64,000 nt of DNA. Source: Mitsuaria chitosanitabida ATCC BAA-476 = NBRC 102408. Lineage in GTDB: Bacteria; Pseudomonadota; Gammaproteobacteria; Burkholderiales; Burkholderiaceae_C. The notes below the pieces were generated by a model, which was not told the DNA's origin, ran no database searches, and saw only the letters and a program-made list of their open reading frames with translations. The position numbers were made by a program, and so were the translations under genes. Location: positions 48,808 to 112,807 of the forward strand of contig NZ_BCYP01000005.1 of assembly GCF_001598255.1 (NCBI RefSeq), given 5' to 3'. Shown in pieces: positions 51,626 through 61,733 of the stretch. Each line of letters opens with the position of its first letter. Position 1 is the stretch's first letter.

Positions 51626-52675
51626 ATGGACTGGTTCACCGATCTCTTCGGTCAGGCGCAGCAGGCGCTCTTCGAGAGCGTCATCCAGCCGATCGTCTTT
51701 CACCTGGGCTTCGGCAACCTGCTGGAGGACGCGTTCGACGCGACCGGCTGGCTGCTCGTCGGCCTGCTGCAGATCGTCGTCATGCTGGCGGTCATCGGCG
51801 CGCTGCAGCGCTGGCGTCCGGCCGAGGCCGTGACCGACCGCCGCGCGATCCGCGTCGACATCCTCTACACGCTGATCCAGCGCCTGGGCCTGTTCCGGCT
51901 GGCGATGTTCTTCTCGCTCGAGCCGCTGGCCGACAGCCTGGTCGGCGAGATGCGCATGCAGGGCATCCCCACGTTCCAGCTCGACGCGATCTGGCCCGGC
52001 GTGACCGACCAGGCCTGGCTGAGCTTCATCGTCTATCTGCTGGCCTTTGACCTGCTCCAGTACTGGCTGCATCGCGCGCAGCACTCGTGGAACTGGTGGT
52101 GGTCGCTGCACTCGCTGCATCACAGCCAGCGCCAGATGACGATGTGGAGCGACAGCCGCAATCACCTGCTCGATGACATCCTGATCGACGGCGCGGTGGT
52201 GCTGGTGGCGCGGCTGATCGGCGTCGGGCCGGGCCAGTTCGTCGCGCTGACGGCGATCTCGCAACTGCTGGAGAACCTGCAGCACGCCAACCTGCGCGTG
52301 AGCTTCGGCCTGATCGGCGAGCGCCTGCTGGTGAGCCGGCGCTTCCATCGCCTGCACCACTCGATCGGCATCGGCCACGAGGGCTTCGGCCGTGGCACGC
52401 TGGGCGGCCACAACTTCGCCGTGCTCTTCCCGCTGTGGGACGTGATCTTCCGCACCGCCAACTTCGAGGACCGCTGGGATCCGACCGGCGTGCGCGACCA
52501 GCTCCCGGAAGAGGGCGGCCGCGATTACGGCAGCGGCTTCTGGTCGCAGCAGTGGCTGGGACTGAAACGGCTCTTCGGACGTGACAAGATCGCGGCCGCG
52601 CCCGGCGGCGATTCGCCCGCCGGTGGCGCGCCCATCGACATCACGGGCCGGGCGCCGGCCGGAGGAAACGACTGA
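51626..52675 (+). CDS. Sterol desaturase / fatty acid hydroxylase family protein
   Basis: A 349-residue inner-membrane di-iron enzyme with four or so membrane helices. The histidine boxes are HRAQH (about 149-153), HSLHH (about 162-166) and HRLHH (about 241-245), the 8-His pattern of lipid hydroxylases and desaturases. The Pro/Gly-rich C-terminal 30 residues are disordered. A real sterol substrate is unlikely in this organism; membrane lipids or hopanoids are more plausible, but that is inference. It overlaps the EI24 gene (TGATG). ATG 51626 is preferred over GTG 51599. Confidence 0.85.
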   Translation: MDWFTDLFGQAQQALFESVIQPIVFHLGFGNLLEDAFDATGWLLVGLLQIVVMLAVIGALQRWRPAEAVTDRRAIRVDILYTLIQRLGLFRLAMFFSLEPLADSLVGEMRMQGIPTFQLDAIWPGVTDQAWLSFIVYLLAFDLLQYWLHRAQHSWNWWWSLHSLHHSQRQMTMWSDSRNHLLDDILIDGAVVLVARLIGVGPGQFVALTAISQLLENLQHANLRVSFGLIGERLLVSRRFHRLHHSIGIGHEGFGRGTLGGHNFAVLFPLWDVIFRTANFEDRWDPTGVRDQLPEEGGRDYGSGFWSQQWLGLKRLFGRDKIAAAPGGDSPAGGAPIDITGRAPAGGND

Positions 52676-53616
52676 TGATCAAGCCGATGAGCCGCATCGC
52701 CGACTCGTTCTGGCGCGCGGCCGCGTACTGCCTGCACCCGCGGGTGATCGGCCTGTCCCTGCTGCCGCTGATCGTGTCGGCCGCGCTGGCCTTCGGGCTG
52801 GGCTACTTCTTCTGGGAAGGCGCGGTCTCCGGCGTGCGCGCGACCATGGAGTCCTGGAGCCTGGTCGACGGCCTGCTCAAGTGGCTGGACAGCCTGGGCG
52901 CCGCGTCCTTCCGCACCGTGCTCGCGCCGATGATCGTGCTGGCGATGGCGGTGCCCGCGCTGGTCGTGCTGAGCCTGCTGCTGGTGGCGCTGATGATGAC
53001 GCCCTCCATGGTCGACCTGGTCGGCCAGCGCCGCTTCCCCGGCCTGGAGCGCAAGCACGGCGGCGGCTTCGTCGCCAGCTTCAGCTGGTCGCTGCTGCAC
53101 ACGGTGGTGGCGGTGGTGGCGCTGATCGCGTCGCTCCCGTTCTGGCTGATCCCCCCGCTGGCGCTGATCCTGCCCCCGCTGATCTGGGGCTGGCTGGGCT
53201 ACCGCGTCTTCACCTTCGACGTGCTGGCCGAGCACGCCTCCGCGCCCGAGCGCCGCCGGCTGATCAACGAGCATCGCCTGCCGCTGATGCTGCTGGGCCT
53301 GGCGACCGGCTACCTCGGCGCGGCCCCCGCGGCGATCTGGGCGCTGGGCGCGCTGACCATCGCCTTCGCGCCGGTGCTGATCCTGGTGTCGGTGTGGCTG
53401 TACACGCTGGTCTTCGCCTTCAGCTCGCTGTGGTTCGCGCATTACGCGCTGGCGGCGCTGCAGGAGATGCGCCGCGCCGACACCGTCGCCGCGCGTGATC
53501 CCGATCCCGTGATGGACGCGCTGCCCGCCAACTACGCGACGCAGCCCCCGCTCCTGGACGACGACCCCGAGCCCGGCCGGCCCGCGCTGGACAAGCCCGC
53601 CCCGACGGGGCCCTGA
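52675..53616 (+). CDS. EI24 domain-containing membrane protein
   Basis: A 313-residue protein of the EI24/CysZ-like membrane family. Several hydrophobic helices (about 22-45, 80-108, 135-165 and 200-255) carry family patterns such as FWRAAAYCLHPRVIGLSLLP and LIWGWLGYRVFTFDVLAEHAS. The soluble C-terminal tail has repeated Pro/Asp. CysZ transports sulphate in enterics, but members in this group have no proven role. It is translationally coupled (TGATG) to the desaturase-like gene. Confidence 0.85.
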   Translation: MIKPMSRIADSFWRAAAYCLHPRVIGLSLLPLIVSAALAFGLGYFFWEGAVSGVRATMESWSLVDGLLKWLDSLGAASFRTVLAPMIVLAMAVPALVVLSLLLVALMMTPSMVDLVGQRRFPGLERKHGGGFVASFSWSLLHTVVAVVALIASLPFWLIPPLALILPPLIWGWLGYRVFTFDVLAEHASAPERRRLINEHRLPLMLLGLATGYLGAAPAAIWALGALTIAFAPVLILVSVWLYTLVFAFSSLWFAHYALAALQEMRRADTVAARDPDPVMDALPANYATQPPLLDDDPEPGRPALDKPAPTGP

Positions 53617-53704
53617 GCGCCCGACCGATCACCGCGACCGGCGCCGCGCGGAACGCGAGGGCCGGTCCTCCGACCTCTCCCTCAGCCTCCCTGTGAGCCT
53701 TCGC

Positions 53705-54502
53705 ATGAACATCGGCCTCTTCATCATCGGCGACGAGATCCTGTCCGGTAAGCGCCAGGACAAGCACCTGGCCAAGGTGATCGAGCTGCTCGGCGCGCGC
53801 GGCCTGTCGCTGTCCTGGGCCAAGTACCTGGGCGACGACCGCGAGCAGCTGATCCGCGAGTACGCCACCGCCTTCGCCGGCGGCGACCTGTTCTTCAGCT
53901 GCGGCGGCATCGGCGCGACGCCTGACGACCACACGCGCCAGGCCGCCGCCGCGGCGCTCGGCCGGCCGCTCGAGCTGCATCCCGAGGCCGCCGAGCTGAT
54001 CTGGCAGCGCATCCAGCAGATGGCGGCGGAGCAGGGCACCACGCCCGACCGCGACCATCCGGACACCCGGCGCCGCCTGGAGATGGGCGTGTTCCCGCAG
54101 GGCGCCGGCATCATCCCGAATCCGTACAACAAGATCCCGGGCTTCTCCATCGACGGCCGCGCCTACTTCGTCCCGGGCTTCCCGGTGATGGCCCATCCGA
54201 TGATCGAGTGGGTGCTGGACCAGGCCCACGCCGACCTGCACCAGGCCGTCGTCACGCGCGAGCGCTCGCTGATCGTGCAGGGCGCGATGGAGGCCTCGCT
54301 CACGCCGCTGATGGAGCGCATCGAGCAGGACTTCCCCGGCATCAAGGTCTTCTCGCTGCCCAGCGTCGACCACCCGCAATGGGGGCGCCACATCGAACTG
54401 GGCGTCAAGGGCGGACCGGACGCGCTGGACGCCGCCTATGCCGCGCTCCGCGAGGGCATTGCCCAATTTGGTGCCACTGTCGGCACCGAATTGGTGCGAT
54501 GA
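53705..54502 (+). CDS. CinA-type molybdopterin-binding domain protein
   Basis: A 265-residue cytoplasmic protein consisting of the MoCF/CinA N-terminal domain only. Landmarks: NIGLFIIGDEILSGKRQDKH, the glycine-rich loop FFSCGGIGATPDDHTRQAAA, GAGIIPNPYNKIPGF and YFVPGFPVMAHPM. Full CinA also has a C-terminal NMN-deamidase domain, which is absent. The family includes stand-alone members of uncertain function. The last codons contain an NtrC-like palindrome (54483-54497) that belongs to glnA control. ATG 53705 is chosen over GTG 53693. Confidence 0.88.
   Translation: MNIGLFIIGDEILSGKRQDKHLAKVIELLGARGLSLSWAKYLGDDREQLIREYATAFAGGDLFFSCGGIGATPDDHTRQAAAAALGRPLELHPEAAELIWQRIQQMAAEQGTTPDRDHPDTRRRLEMGVFPQGAGIIPNPYNKIPGFSIDGRAYFVPGFPVMAHPMIEWVLDQAHADLHQAVVTRERSLIVQGAMEASLTPLMERIEQDFPGIKVFSLPSVDHPQWGRHIELGVKGGPDALDAAYAALREGIAQFGATVGTELVR
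54483..54497 (+). promoter_or_regulatory. NtrC-type binding site inside the end of the CinA-domain gene
   Basis: GCACCGAATTGGTGC, a perfect GCAC-N7-GTGC palindrome that fits the NtrC consensus. It lies about 175 bp upstream of the glnA sigma-54 promoter, within the last codons of the upstream gene. A weaker site, TGCACC-GGTC-TGG-CGC, is at 54618-54633. Confidence 0.6.
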
Positions 54503-54658
54503 TGCACCGCTTCGGGATCCTGTCGCCGACCCCTCTGTCGAGGGCGGCGCGCGAGAGCGGCCGCGATGCCGGCGACGCCCTGGCGTGGCGCGTTGGGCAT
54601 CAAGGGCTTGCGCGCCGTGCACCGGTCTGGCGCCTGTCCGTCACGGCCCTTTCATTTG

Positions 54659-54676
54659 TTGGCATGCAAACTGCTA
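54659..54676 (+). promoter_or_regulatory. Sigma-54 promoter of glnA
   Basis: TTGGCATGCAAACTGCTA: GG (54661-54662) and GC (54673-54674) separated by exactly 10 bp, close to the TGGCAC-N5-TTGC consensus. It lies about 70 bp before the glnA start and downstream of the NtrC-like sites. ntrB and ntrC follow glnA in this window. Confidence 0.75.
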
Positions 54677-54743
54677 AATCAACGCGTGCTGGGCACAGGC
54701 CCGACGAATCTTTCTTTCTCATCCAGCCCCCTAGGAGTGATTG

Positions 54744-56162
54744 ATGGCCACCAAGACCGTCGCCGACGTGATGAACATGGTGAAGGAGCATGAAGTCAAG
54801 TTCATCGACTTCCGCTTCACCGACACGCGCGGCAAAGAACAGCACGTGACCGTGCCCGTGTCCCATTTCGATGAGGACAAGTTCCAGTCGGGCCATGCCT
54901 TCGACGGCTCCTCGATCGCCGGCTGGAAGGGCATCGAAGCCTCCGACATGCTGCTGATGCCGGACCCCAACACGGCCAACGTCGACCCCTTCTTCGAAGA
55001 GCCGACCCTGATCCTGACCTGCGACGTCATCGATCCGACCGACGGCAAGGCCTATGAGCGCGACCCGCGCTCGCTGGCGCGCCGCGCCGAGGCCTACCTG
55101 AAGTCCTCCGGGCTGGGCGACACCGCCTTCTTCGGTCCGGAACCCGAGTTCTTCATCTTCGACAGCGTCCGCTGGAACGTGGACATGTCGGGCTGCTTCG
55201 TGAAGATCGAGTCCGAGGAAGCCGCCTGGAACACCGGCAAGGAATACGAGCACGGCAACAGCGGCTATCGTCCCACCGTCAAGGGCGGCTACTTCCCGGT
55301 GCCCCCGGTCGACAGCGGCCAGGACATGCGCTCGGAGATGTGCCTGATCCTGGAACAGATGGGCATCCCCGTCGAAGTCCACCACCACGAGGTCGCGAAC
55401 GCGGGCCAGATGGAAATCGGCACCAAGTTCAGCTCGCTGGTCGAGCGTGCGGACTGGCTGCAGCTGCAGAAGTACGTCATCCAGAACGTCGCCCACGCCT
55501 ACGGCAAGACGGCCACGTTCATGCCGAAGCCCATCGTCGGCGACAACGGCTCGGGCATGCACGTGCACCAGTCCGTGTGGAAGGACGGCAAGAACCTGTT
55601 CGCCGGTGAAGGCTATGCCGGCCTGAGCGACTTCGCGCTGTACTACATCGGCGGCATCATCAAGCACGCCCGTGCCCTGAACGCCATCACCAACCCCGGC
55701 ACCAACTCGTACAAGCGTCTGGTCCCCGGCTTCGAAGCCCCGGTGAAGCTGGCCTACTCGGCCAAGAACCGCTCGGCCTCGATCCGCATCCCCTACGTGG
55801 CGAACCCCAAGGGCCGCCGCATCGAGGCGCGCTTCCCGGACCCCAGCGCCAACCCGTACCTGTGCTTCGCCGCGCTGCTGATGGCCGGCCTGGACGGCGT
55901 CGAGAACAAGATCCATCCGGGCGAAGCCGCCACGAAGGACCTGTACCACCTGCCGCCGGAAGAAGACGCGAAGATCCCGACCGTCTGCCACTCGCTGGAT
56001 CAGGCGCTGGAATACCTGGACAAGGACCGCGCGTTCCTGACCAAGGGCGGCGTCTTCACCGACAGCTTCATCGATGCCTACATCGACCTGAAGATGCAGG
56101 AAGTCCAGCGCTTCCGCATGACGACCCACCCGGTCGAGTTCGACATGTACTACGCCCTGTGA
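54744..56162 (+). CDS. glnA: Glutamine synthetase type I
   Basis: A 472-residue enzyme that makes glutamine from glutamate, ammonia and ATP as a dodecamer. Motifs: [12 protein letters not shown] near the N-terminus, [11 protein letters not shown], the ATP-binding region [16 protein letters not shown], and [11 protein letters not shown]. The adenylylation site is Tyr401 in [10 protein letters not shown], so activity should be regulated by GlnE. ATG 54744 follows AGGAG. A sigma-54 promoter with NtrC-type sites lies upstream and a UUCG-loop terminator downstream. Confidence 0.98.
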   Translation: MATKTVADVMNMVKEHEVKFIDFRFTDTRGKEQHVTVPVSHFDEDKFQSGHAFDGSSIAGWKGIEASDMLLMPDPNTANVDPFFEEPTLILTCDVIDPTDGKAYERDPRSLARRAEAYLKSSGLGDTAFFGPEPEFFIFDSVRWNVDMSGCFVKIESEEAAWNTGKEYEHGNSGYRPTVKGGYFPVPPVDSGQDMRSEMCLILEQMGIPVEVHHHEVANAGQMEIGTKFSSLVERADWLQLQKYVIQNVAHAYGKTATFMPKPIVGDNGSGMHVHQSVWKDGKNLFAGEGYAGLSDFALYYIGGIIKHARALNAITNPGTNSYKRLVPGFEAPVKLAYSAKNRSASIRIPYVANPKGRRIEARFPDPSANPYLCFAALLMAGLDGVENKIHPGEAATKDLYHLPPEEDAKIPTVCHSLDQALEYLDKDRAFLTKGGVFTDSFIDAYIDLKMQEVQRFRMTTHPVEFDMYYAL

Positions 56163-56229
56163 TCGCGAGCGCGGAGAGCGCCATGTCCTTCTCGGCACGG
56201 CCCGCTCCGCGAATCGCGTCGCACGCGCG

Positions 56230-56253
56230 GGGACGGCTTCGGCCGTCCCTTTT
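56230..56253 (+). terminator. Intrinsic terminator of glnA
   Basis: GGGACGGC (56230-56237), tetraloop TTCG, GCCGTCCC (56242-56249), then TTTT, 67 bp after the glnA stop. It separates glnA from the downstream DUF4124-like/ntrBC genes. Confidence 0.85.
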
Positions 56254-56384
56254 CCTTTGCGCGGCGTCGTCGCGCGCGCAGGCGTACACCTGGCAACAGC
56301 ACCCGTCCCCGGCAACAAGACAGTCCCCACCCCGTTGCGTCACAATCGGCGCCGACTCTGGTCAGTTAGAAGCAGGGATTGCAG

Positions 56385-56933
56385 ATGACGCTGCAGATGA
56401 AACGGGTGGGACGCGCGGGAGCCTCGAGGTTCGCGAGCGCGAGGAGTTGGCGGCTGCTGGCCGTGGCCGCGCTGTGCGCGGCCGGCGGCGCATCGGCGCA
56501 GGGCGTGGTGTACCGCTGCCCGGGACCCCCGGTGCTCTACACCGACGCGCTGTCGCCCAAGGAGGCCGCCGACAAGGGCTGCCGCAGCATCGAGGGCACG
56601 CCGATCTCGGTGATCGCGCCGGTCAAGCCGCGCGCCCCGGCCACCGCCGGTTCGTCGTCGGGGATGTCCAGTGACCTGCGCGTCGACCCCAAGGACCAGA
56701 AGGTCCGCGACAGCGATCGCCGCCTTGTGCTCGAGAACGAACTGCGCGACGCCGAGTCGCGTCTGGCCAAGCTCCAGCAGGAGTACAACAACGGCCAGCC
56801 CGAGCGCCGCGGCGACGAGCGCAACTACCAGAAGTACCAGGACCGCGTGGCCGAGCTCAAGGCCGGCGTCACGCGCCAGGAAAGCGACGTCCAGGCCATC
56901 AAGCGCGAGCTGGCCAAGCTGCCTCCCCCTTGA
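56385..56933 (+). CDS. DUF4124-like exported protein with coiled coil
   Basis: A 182-residue protein. The signal peptide (LLAVAALCAAGGASAQG) is followed by a short beta domain VYRCPGPPVLYTDALSPKEAADKGCRSI, the pattern of DUF4124 domains with two Cys, then a linker. A C-terminal charged coiled coil (about 115-175, RLVLENELRDAESRLAKLQQ) follows. The function is unknown; a periplasmic role is implied. It starts about 135 bp past the glnA terminator and ends 60 bp before ntrB. Confidence 0.8.
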   Translation: MTLQMKRVGRAGASRFASARSWRLLAVAALCAAGGASAQGVVYRCPGPPVLYTDALSPKEAADKGCRSIEGTPISVIAPVKPRAPATAGSSSGMSSDLRVDPKDQKVRDSDRRLVLENELRDAESRLAKLQQEYNNGQPERRGDERNYQKYQDRVAELKAGVTRQESDVQAIKRELAKLPPP

Positions 56934-56993
56934 CGACGACGGATGTCGGCGTCGGGCGCAGGCCGCCAGCCCTCGCGACGAGGGCGACACCGA

Positions 56994-58088
56994 ATGAATC
57001 CGAAGTCCCTACCGAACGACACGCCTTACGGCTGCTTCGACCTGCTCGCCACCCTGGTGGCGGTGGTCCGTCCCGACGGCGTCTGCGAATTCGCCAACAC
57101 CGCCGTCGAGACGCTGTTCAACCTCCCGCGCCGCGCGGTGCAGGGCAGCAACCTGCTCGAGTGGTTCGTCGACACGGGCCGCCTGATCGAGGCGCTGGAG
57201 GGCGTGAGCCGCAACGCGTTCTCCAGCTCCCGCTTCGACGCGGTGATCCGGCGCGGGCCGCGCACGCATGACGACCTGCTGCCGGTGCATGTCATCGTCA
57301 GCCAGACCGAGGACCCCGAGCGCCTGGTCATCGAGCTGATCGAGAACGCGCAGCAGACGCGCCAGGACCGCGAGGAGCGCAACCTGGACCAGGTCCACGC
57401 GACCAAGGAGCTCACGCGCAACCTCGCCCACGAGATCAAGAACCCGCTGGGCGGCATCCGCGGCGCGGCGCAGCTGCTGGCGCTGGAGCTGCAGCCCACG
57501 GCGCTCTGGTCCGAGCTTGAGGAATACACCGAGGTCATCATCCACGAGGCCGACCGGCTGCAGTCGCTGGTGGACCGGCTGCTGGCGCCGTACCGGCGCG
57601 CGCAGGTGGTGGGCGACGTCAACATCCACGAGATCTGCGAGCGGGTGCGCTCGCTGGTGCTGGTGCAGTTCCCGCGCGGGCTGACGATCCAGCGCGATTA
57701 CGACATCTCGCTGCCCGACTTCCGGGGCGATCGCGAGCAACTGATCCAGGCCGTCCTCAACATCGTCCAGAACGCCGCGCATGCGCTGCGGGACCGCATC
57801 GCGCAGGGCGACGCGCTGATCGTGCTGCGCACCCGGGTGGCCCGGCAGGTCACGATCGGCAAGCAGCGCTGGCGCTTGGCATTGGAATTGCATATCGAAG
57901 ACAACGGCCCGGGCGTGCCCGAGGAGATCAAGGACCGCATCTTCTTCCCATTGGTGTCGGGAACGGATGGGGGATCTGGTCTCGGGTTGACGCTGGCGCA
58001 GACGATCGCCCAACAGCACCAGGGGATGATCGACTGCGACAGCCAACCGGGCCGGACCGATTTCCGAATCACCCTGCCTTTGCCCTGA
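56994..58088 (+). CDS. glnL: Nitrogen regulation sensor kinase NtrB
   Basis: A 364-residue soluble histidine kinase. A PAS domain covers about 12-115 (LVAVVRPDGVCEFANTAVETL). The phosphoacceptor motif NLAHEIKNPLGGIRGAAQLL has His146. The ATPase domain shows VLNIVQNAAHALRD (N-box), DNGPGVPEEIKDRIFFPLVSG (G1/F) and GSGLGLTLAQTI (G2). NtrB phosphorylates NtrC when PII is uridylylated under nitrogen limitation. The start has GAGGG upstream. ntrC begins 42 bp after its stop. Confidence 0.96.
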   Translation: MNPKSLPNDTPYGCFDLLATLVAVVRPDGVCEFANTAVETLFNLPRRAVQGSNLLEWFVDTGRLIEALEGVSRNAFSSSRFDAVIRRGPRTHDDLLPVHVIVSQTEDPERLVIELIENAQQTRQDREERNLDQVHATKELTRNLAHEIKNPLGGIRGAAQLLALELQPTALWSELEEYTEVIIHEADRLQSLVDRLLAPYRRAQVVGDVNIHEICERVRSLVLVQFPRGLTIQRDYDISLPDFRGDREQLIQAVLNIVQNAAHALRDRIAQGDALIVLRTRVARQVTIGKQRWRLALELHIEDNGPGVPEEIKDRIFFPLVSGTDGGSGLGLTLAQTIAQQHQGMIDCDSQPGRTDFRITLPLP

Positions 58089-58130
58089 GCCGCGGCCACA
58101 AGCCGACAACGGGGGAAAGGGGAGCCTTAG

Positions 58131-59621
<1,491 letters not shown>

Positions 59622-59630
59622 GCGCGACGC

Positions 59631-59699
59631 GGTCATCGCCGCGTGATCGCCCGCAAGGGCGATGACCAGGACGAAGAACGGCGGCCTCGTGCCGCCGTT
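59631..59699. terminator. Nested hairpins between ntrC and the MBL-fold hydrolase
   Basis: GGTCATCGCC (59631-59640) pairs with GGCGATGACC (59658-59667), and AACGGCGGC (59677-59685) pairs with GCCGCCGTT (59691-59699). The genes converge here, so this is probably a bidirectional terminator. Confidence 0.65.
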
Positions 59700-59726
59700 G
59701 TCGCTCCGGCGTCGAGCCTGGCGGGG

Positions 59727-60764
59727 TCAGGCCTTGTCTGGCTGGCCCTTGGCCAGCTTGTCCAGCCACACCCCCAGCCCCTGCGCGTTGAGTTCGACGT
59801 CCAGCGCGAGCAGCGCGGCGACGCGGGTCGGCGGCATGGCGTCGCCGAGGTGGTCCTTCACGCGGCGCTGGTAGAGCGCCAGCAGCTCGCGCTTCATCGC
59901 GTCGTGGCGATCGGACGCGTCCTTCAGGCGCGTCGCGATCTCGACCATGTCGTCGATCTGCGCGACCAGCAGCGCGGCCAGGCGCTCGACGTCCGCCTCG
60001 TCGCGGCCGATGCGGCTGTAGTGCGTCACGTACATGCGCGCCGGTCGCGCCGCCATCATGCGGGCGATCGAGTGTTTCAGCACCTCGGGTTCGAACTGCA
60101 CCGGCGTGCTGGTCGGCATGATCCAGGCGCGCCCCTCGGCATCGTCGAAGTCGCGGTAGGACAGGCCGAAGGTGTCGCCGGTGAACCAGCCCCGGCTGCT
60201 CTCGTCCCACACGCAGTGGTGGTGCCGCGCATGTCCCGGCGTGTCGATCAGGCGCAGCGTGCGTCCGCCCAGCGCGATGCGCTGCTCGTCATGACTTGCC
60301 TGCGCGCGCGATTCGGGCACGCCCACGAGCGAGCCGTAGGAGCGCTTCATCTCCTCCTCGCCATAGACCGCCGTCGCGCCCAGCCACAGGGCCTTCGGGT
60401 CGACCATGTGCCGCAGGCCGCGCGGATGCACCAGCATCGTGGCGGCGGGCAGCTCCTGCATCAGGGTGCCGACGCCGCCGGCATGGTCCAGGTGCACGTG
60501 CGTGGGGATGACCCAGTCCACCGCGTCGCGCGCGAGCCCCAGCGCCTCCAGCGCGCCCAGCAGGCGCGGCAGCGCGAGCCGTGTGCCGGTGTCGATGAAG
60601 GCCGCGCGGCCGGCGTCCACGACCAGGAAGGCGGCATCGAAATGGTCGCGCTGGAAGGCCGTGTCGATGGCGTAGACGCCGTGGTCGATCGGCTCCAGGT
60701 AGTCGGGCAGGGCGGTCGTCACGGGCGTGGCGCTGGCGGCGTTCGTGGCGGTGGGGCGGGTCAT
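59727..60764 (-). CDS. MBL-fold metallohydrolase
   Basis: A 345-residue metallo-beta-lactamase-fold enzyme. The metal motif THVHLDHAGG has His89, His91, Asp93 and His94. The next ligands are in LIDTPGHARHHHCVWD, GWFTGDTFGLSYRDFD (Asp) and YVTHYSRIG (His). The wide family includes glyoxalase II-like and lactonase-like enzymes; the substrate is not evident. It converges on ntrC and diverges from def with 224 bp between starts, where I see no clear promoter. Confidence 0.88.
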   Translation of the reverse strand: MTRPTATNAASATPVTTALPDYLEPIDHGVYAIDTAFQRDHFDAAFLVVDAGRAAFIDTGTRLALPRLLGALEALGLARDAVDWVIPTHVHLDHAGGVGTLMQELPAATMLVHPRGLRHMVDPKALWLGATAVYGEEEMKRSYGSLVGVPESRAQASHDEQRIALGGRTLRLIDTPGHARHHHCVWDESSRGWFTGDTFGLSYRDFDDAEGRAWIMPTSTPVQFEPEVLKHSIARMMAARPARMYVTHYSRIGRDEADVERLAALLVAQIDDMVEIATRLKDASDRHDAMKRELLALYQRRVKDHLGDAMPPTRVAALLALDVELNAQGLGVWLDKLAKGQPDKA

Positions 60765-60988
60765 CGCGGGTCTCCGTTCTCGCGGGGCGCGCCCGAGGCG
60801 GGCGCGGGGTCGTGTCGGCGCTGCGGTCTTGGCAGGCTTCTTAGAATGGCCCGGAGGTTACGCGATCGGCCCGGTGACCGCGTCGCGCCCGTGACGGGCG
60901 AGGGCGCAAGCCGCCACCGGGCCGTCCGTGACGACCGCCTCCCCCTGTTCACGCATCGCGGCGCCCATGCGCCGCCGAGGACCTGCCG

Positions 60989-61525
60989 ATGGCCATCCGC
61001 GAGATTCTGAAGATGGGCGACCCGCGCCTGCTGCGCCACGCCCAGCCCGTGACCGAGTTCGGCACGCCGGCGCTGAAGGTGCTGCTCGAGGACATGTTCG
61101 ACACCATGAAGGCCGCCAACGGCGCCGGTCTGGCCGCCCCCCAGATCGGCGTGGACCTGCAGGTCGTCGTCTTCGGGTTCCAGCGCAACGAGCGCTATCC
61201 CGAGGCGCCGCCCGTGCCGATGACGGTGCTCATCAATCCCGTGATCACCCCGCTGTCGGATGCGACCGAGGAGGGCTGGGAGGGCTGTCTGTCGGTGCCT
61301 GGCCTGCGCGGCGTGGTGCCGCGGCTCTCGCGCATCCGCTACACCGGCGTGGACGCGGACGGCCAGGCCATCGATCGCGAGGCCGAGGGCTTCCATGCCC
61401 GGGTCGTGCAGCACGAGTGCGACCACCTGATCGGGACGCTCTATCCGATGCGCATCCAGGACTTCAGCCGCTTCGGCTTCACCGAGGTGCTGTTCCCTGG
61501 CATGGACCCCAACACCGACGATTGA
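60989..61525 (+). CDS. def: Peptide deformylase
   Basis: A 178-residue Fe2+ hydrolase that removes the formyl group from nascent proteins. Motif 1 is [10 protein letters not shown] (45-54), motif 2 EGCLSVPG with metal ligand Cys100, and motif 3 QHECDH with His142, Glu143 and His146. Length and motifs match bacterial type I enzymes. It stands apart from fmt. The gene downstream begins about 210 bp later and is unrelated, so this may be the accessory or the sole copy; the window cannot tell. Confidence 0.96.
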   Translation: MAIREILKMGDPRLLRHAQPVTEFGTPALKVLLEDMFDTMKAANGAGLAAPQIGVDLQVVVFGFQRNERYPEAPPVPMTVLINPVITPLSDATEEGWEGCLSVPGLRGVVPRLSRIRYTGVDADGQAIDREAEGFHARVVQHECDHLIGTLYPMRIQDFSRFGFTEVLFPGMDPNTDD

Positions 61526-61733
61526 TCGTCGAGGAATCCGGAGCGCCGACGGCCGGGCGGCCGGAATGCCCTGAAGCGCTCGGCGCGATCGAGCCTGCCG
61601 CGGATCGCCGAGGGGGCCGTTAGTGGCCGAAGGGCGATTGACGCACGGGCAACAGGGCGTCAAGTTGTAAGCACCGGTGCACCGCGCTGTCGTGATGGCG
61701 TTAAGCGAGGATCCCGGTGGAGTGTCCGCTGCC

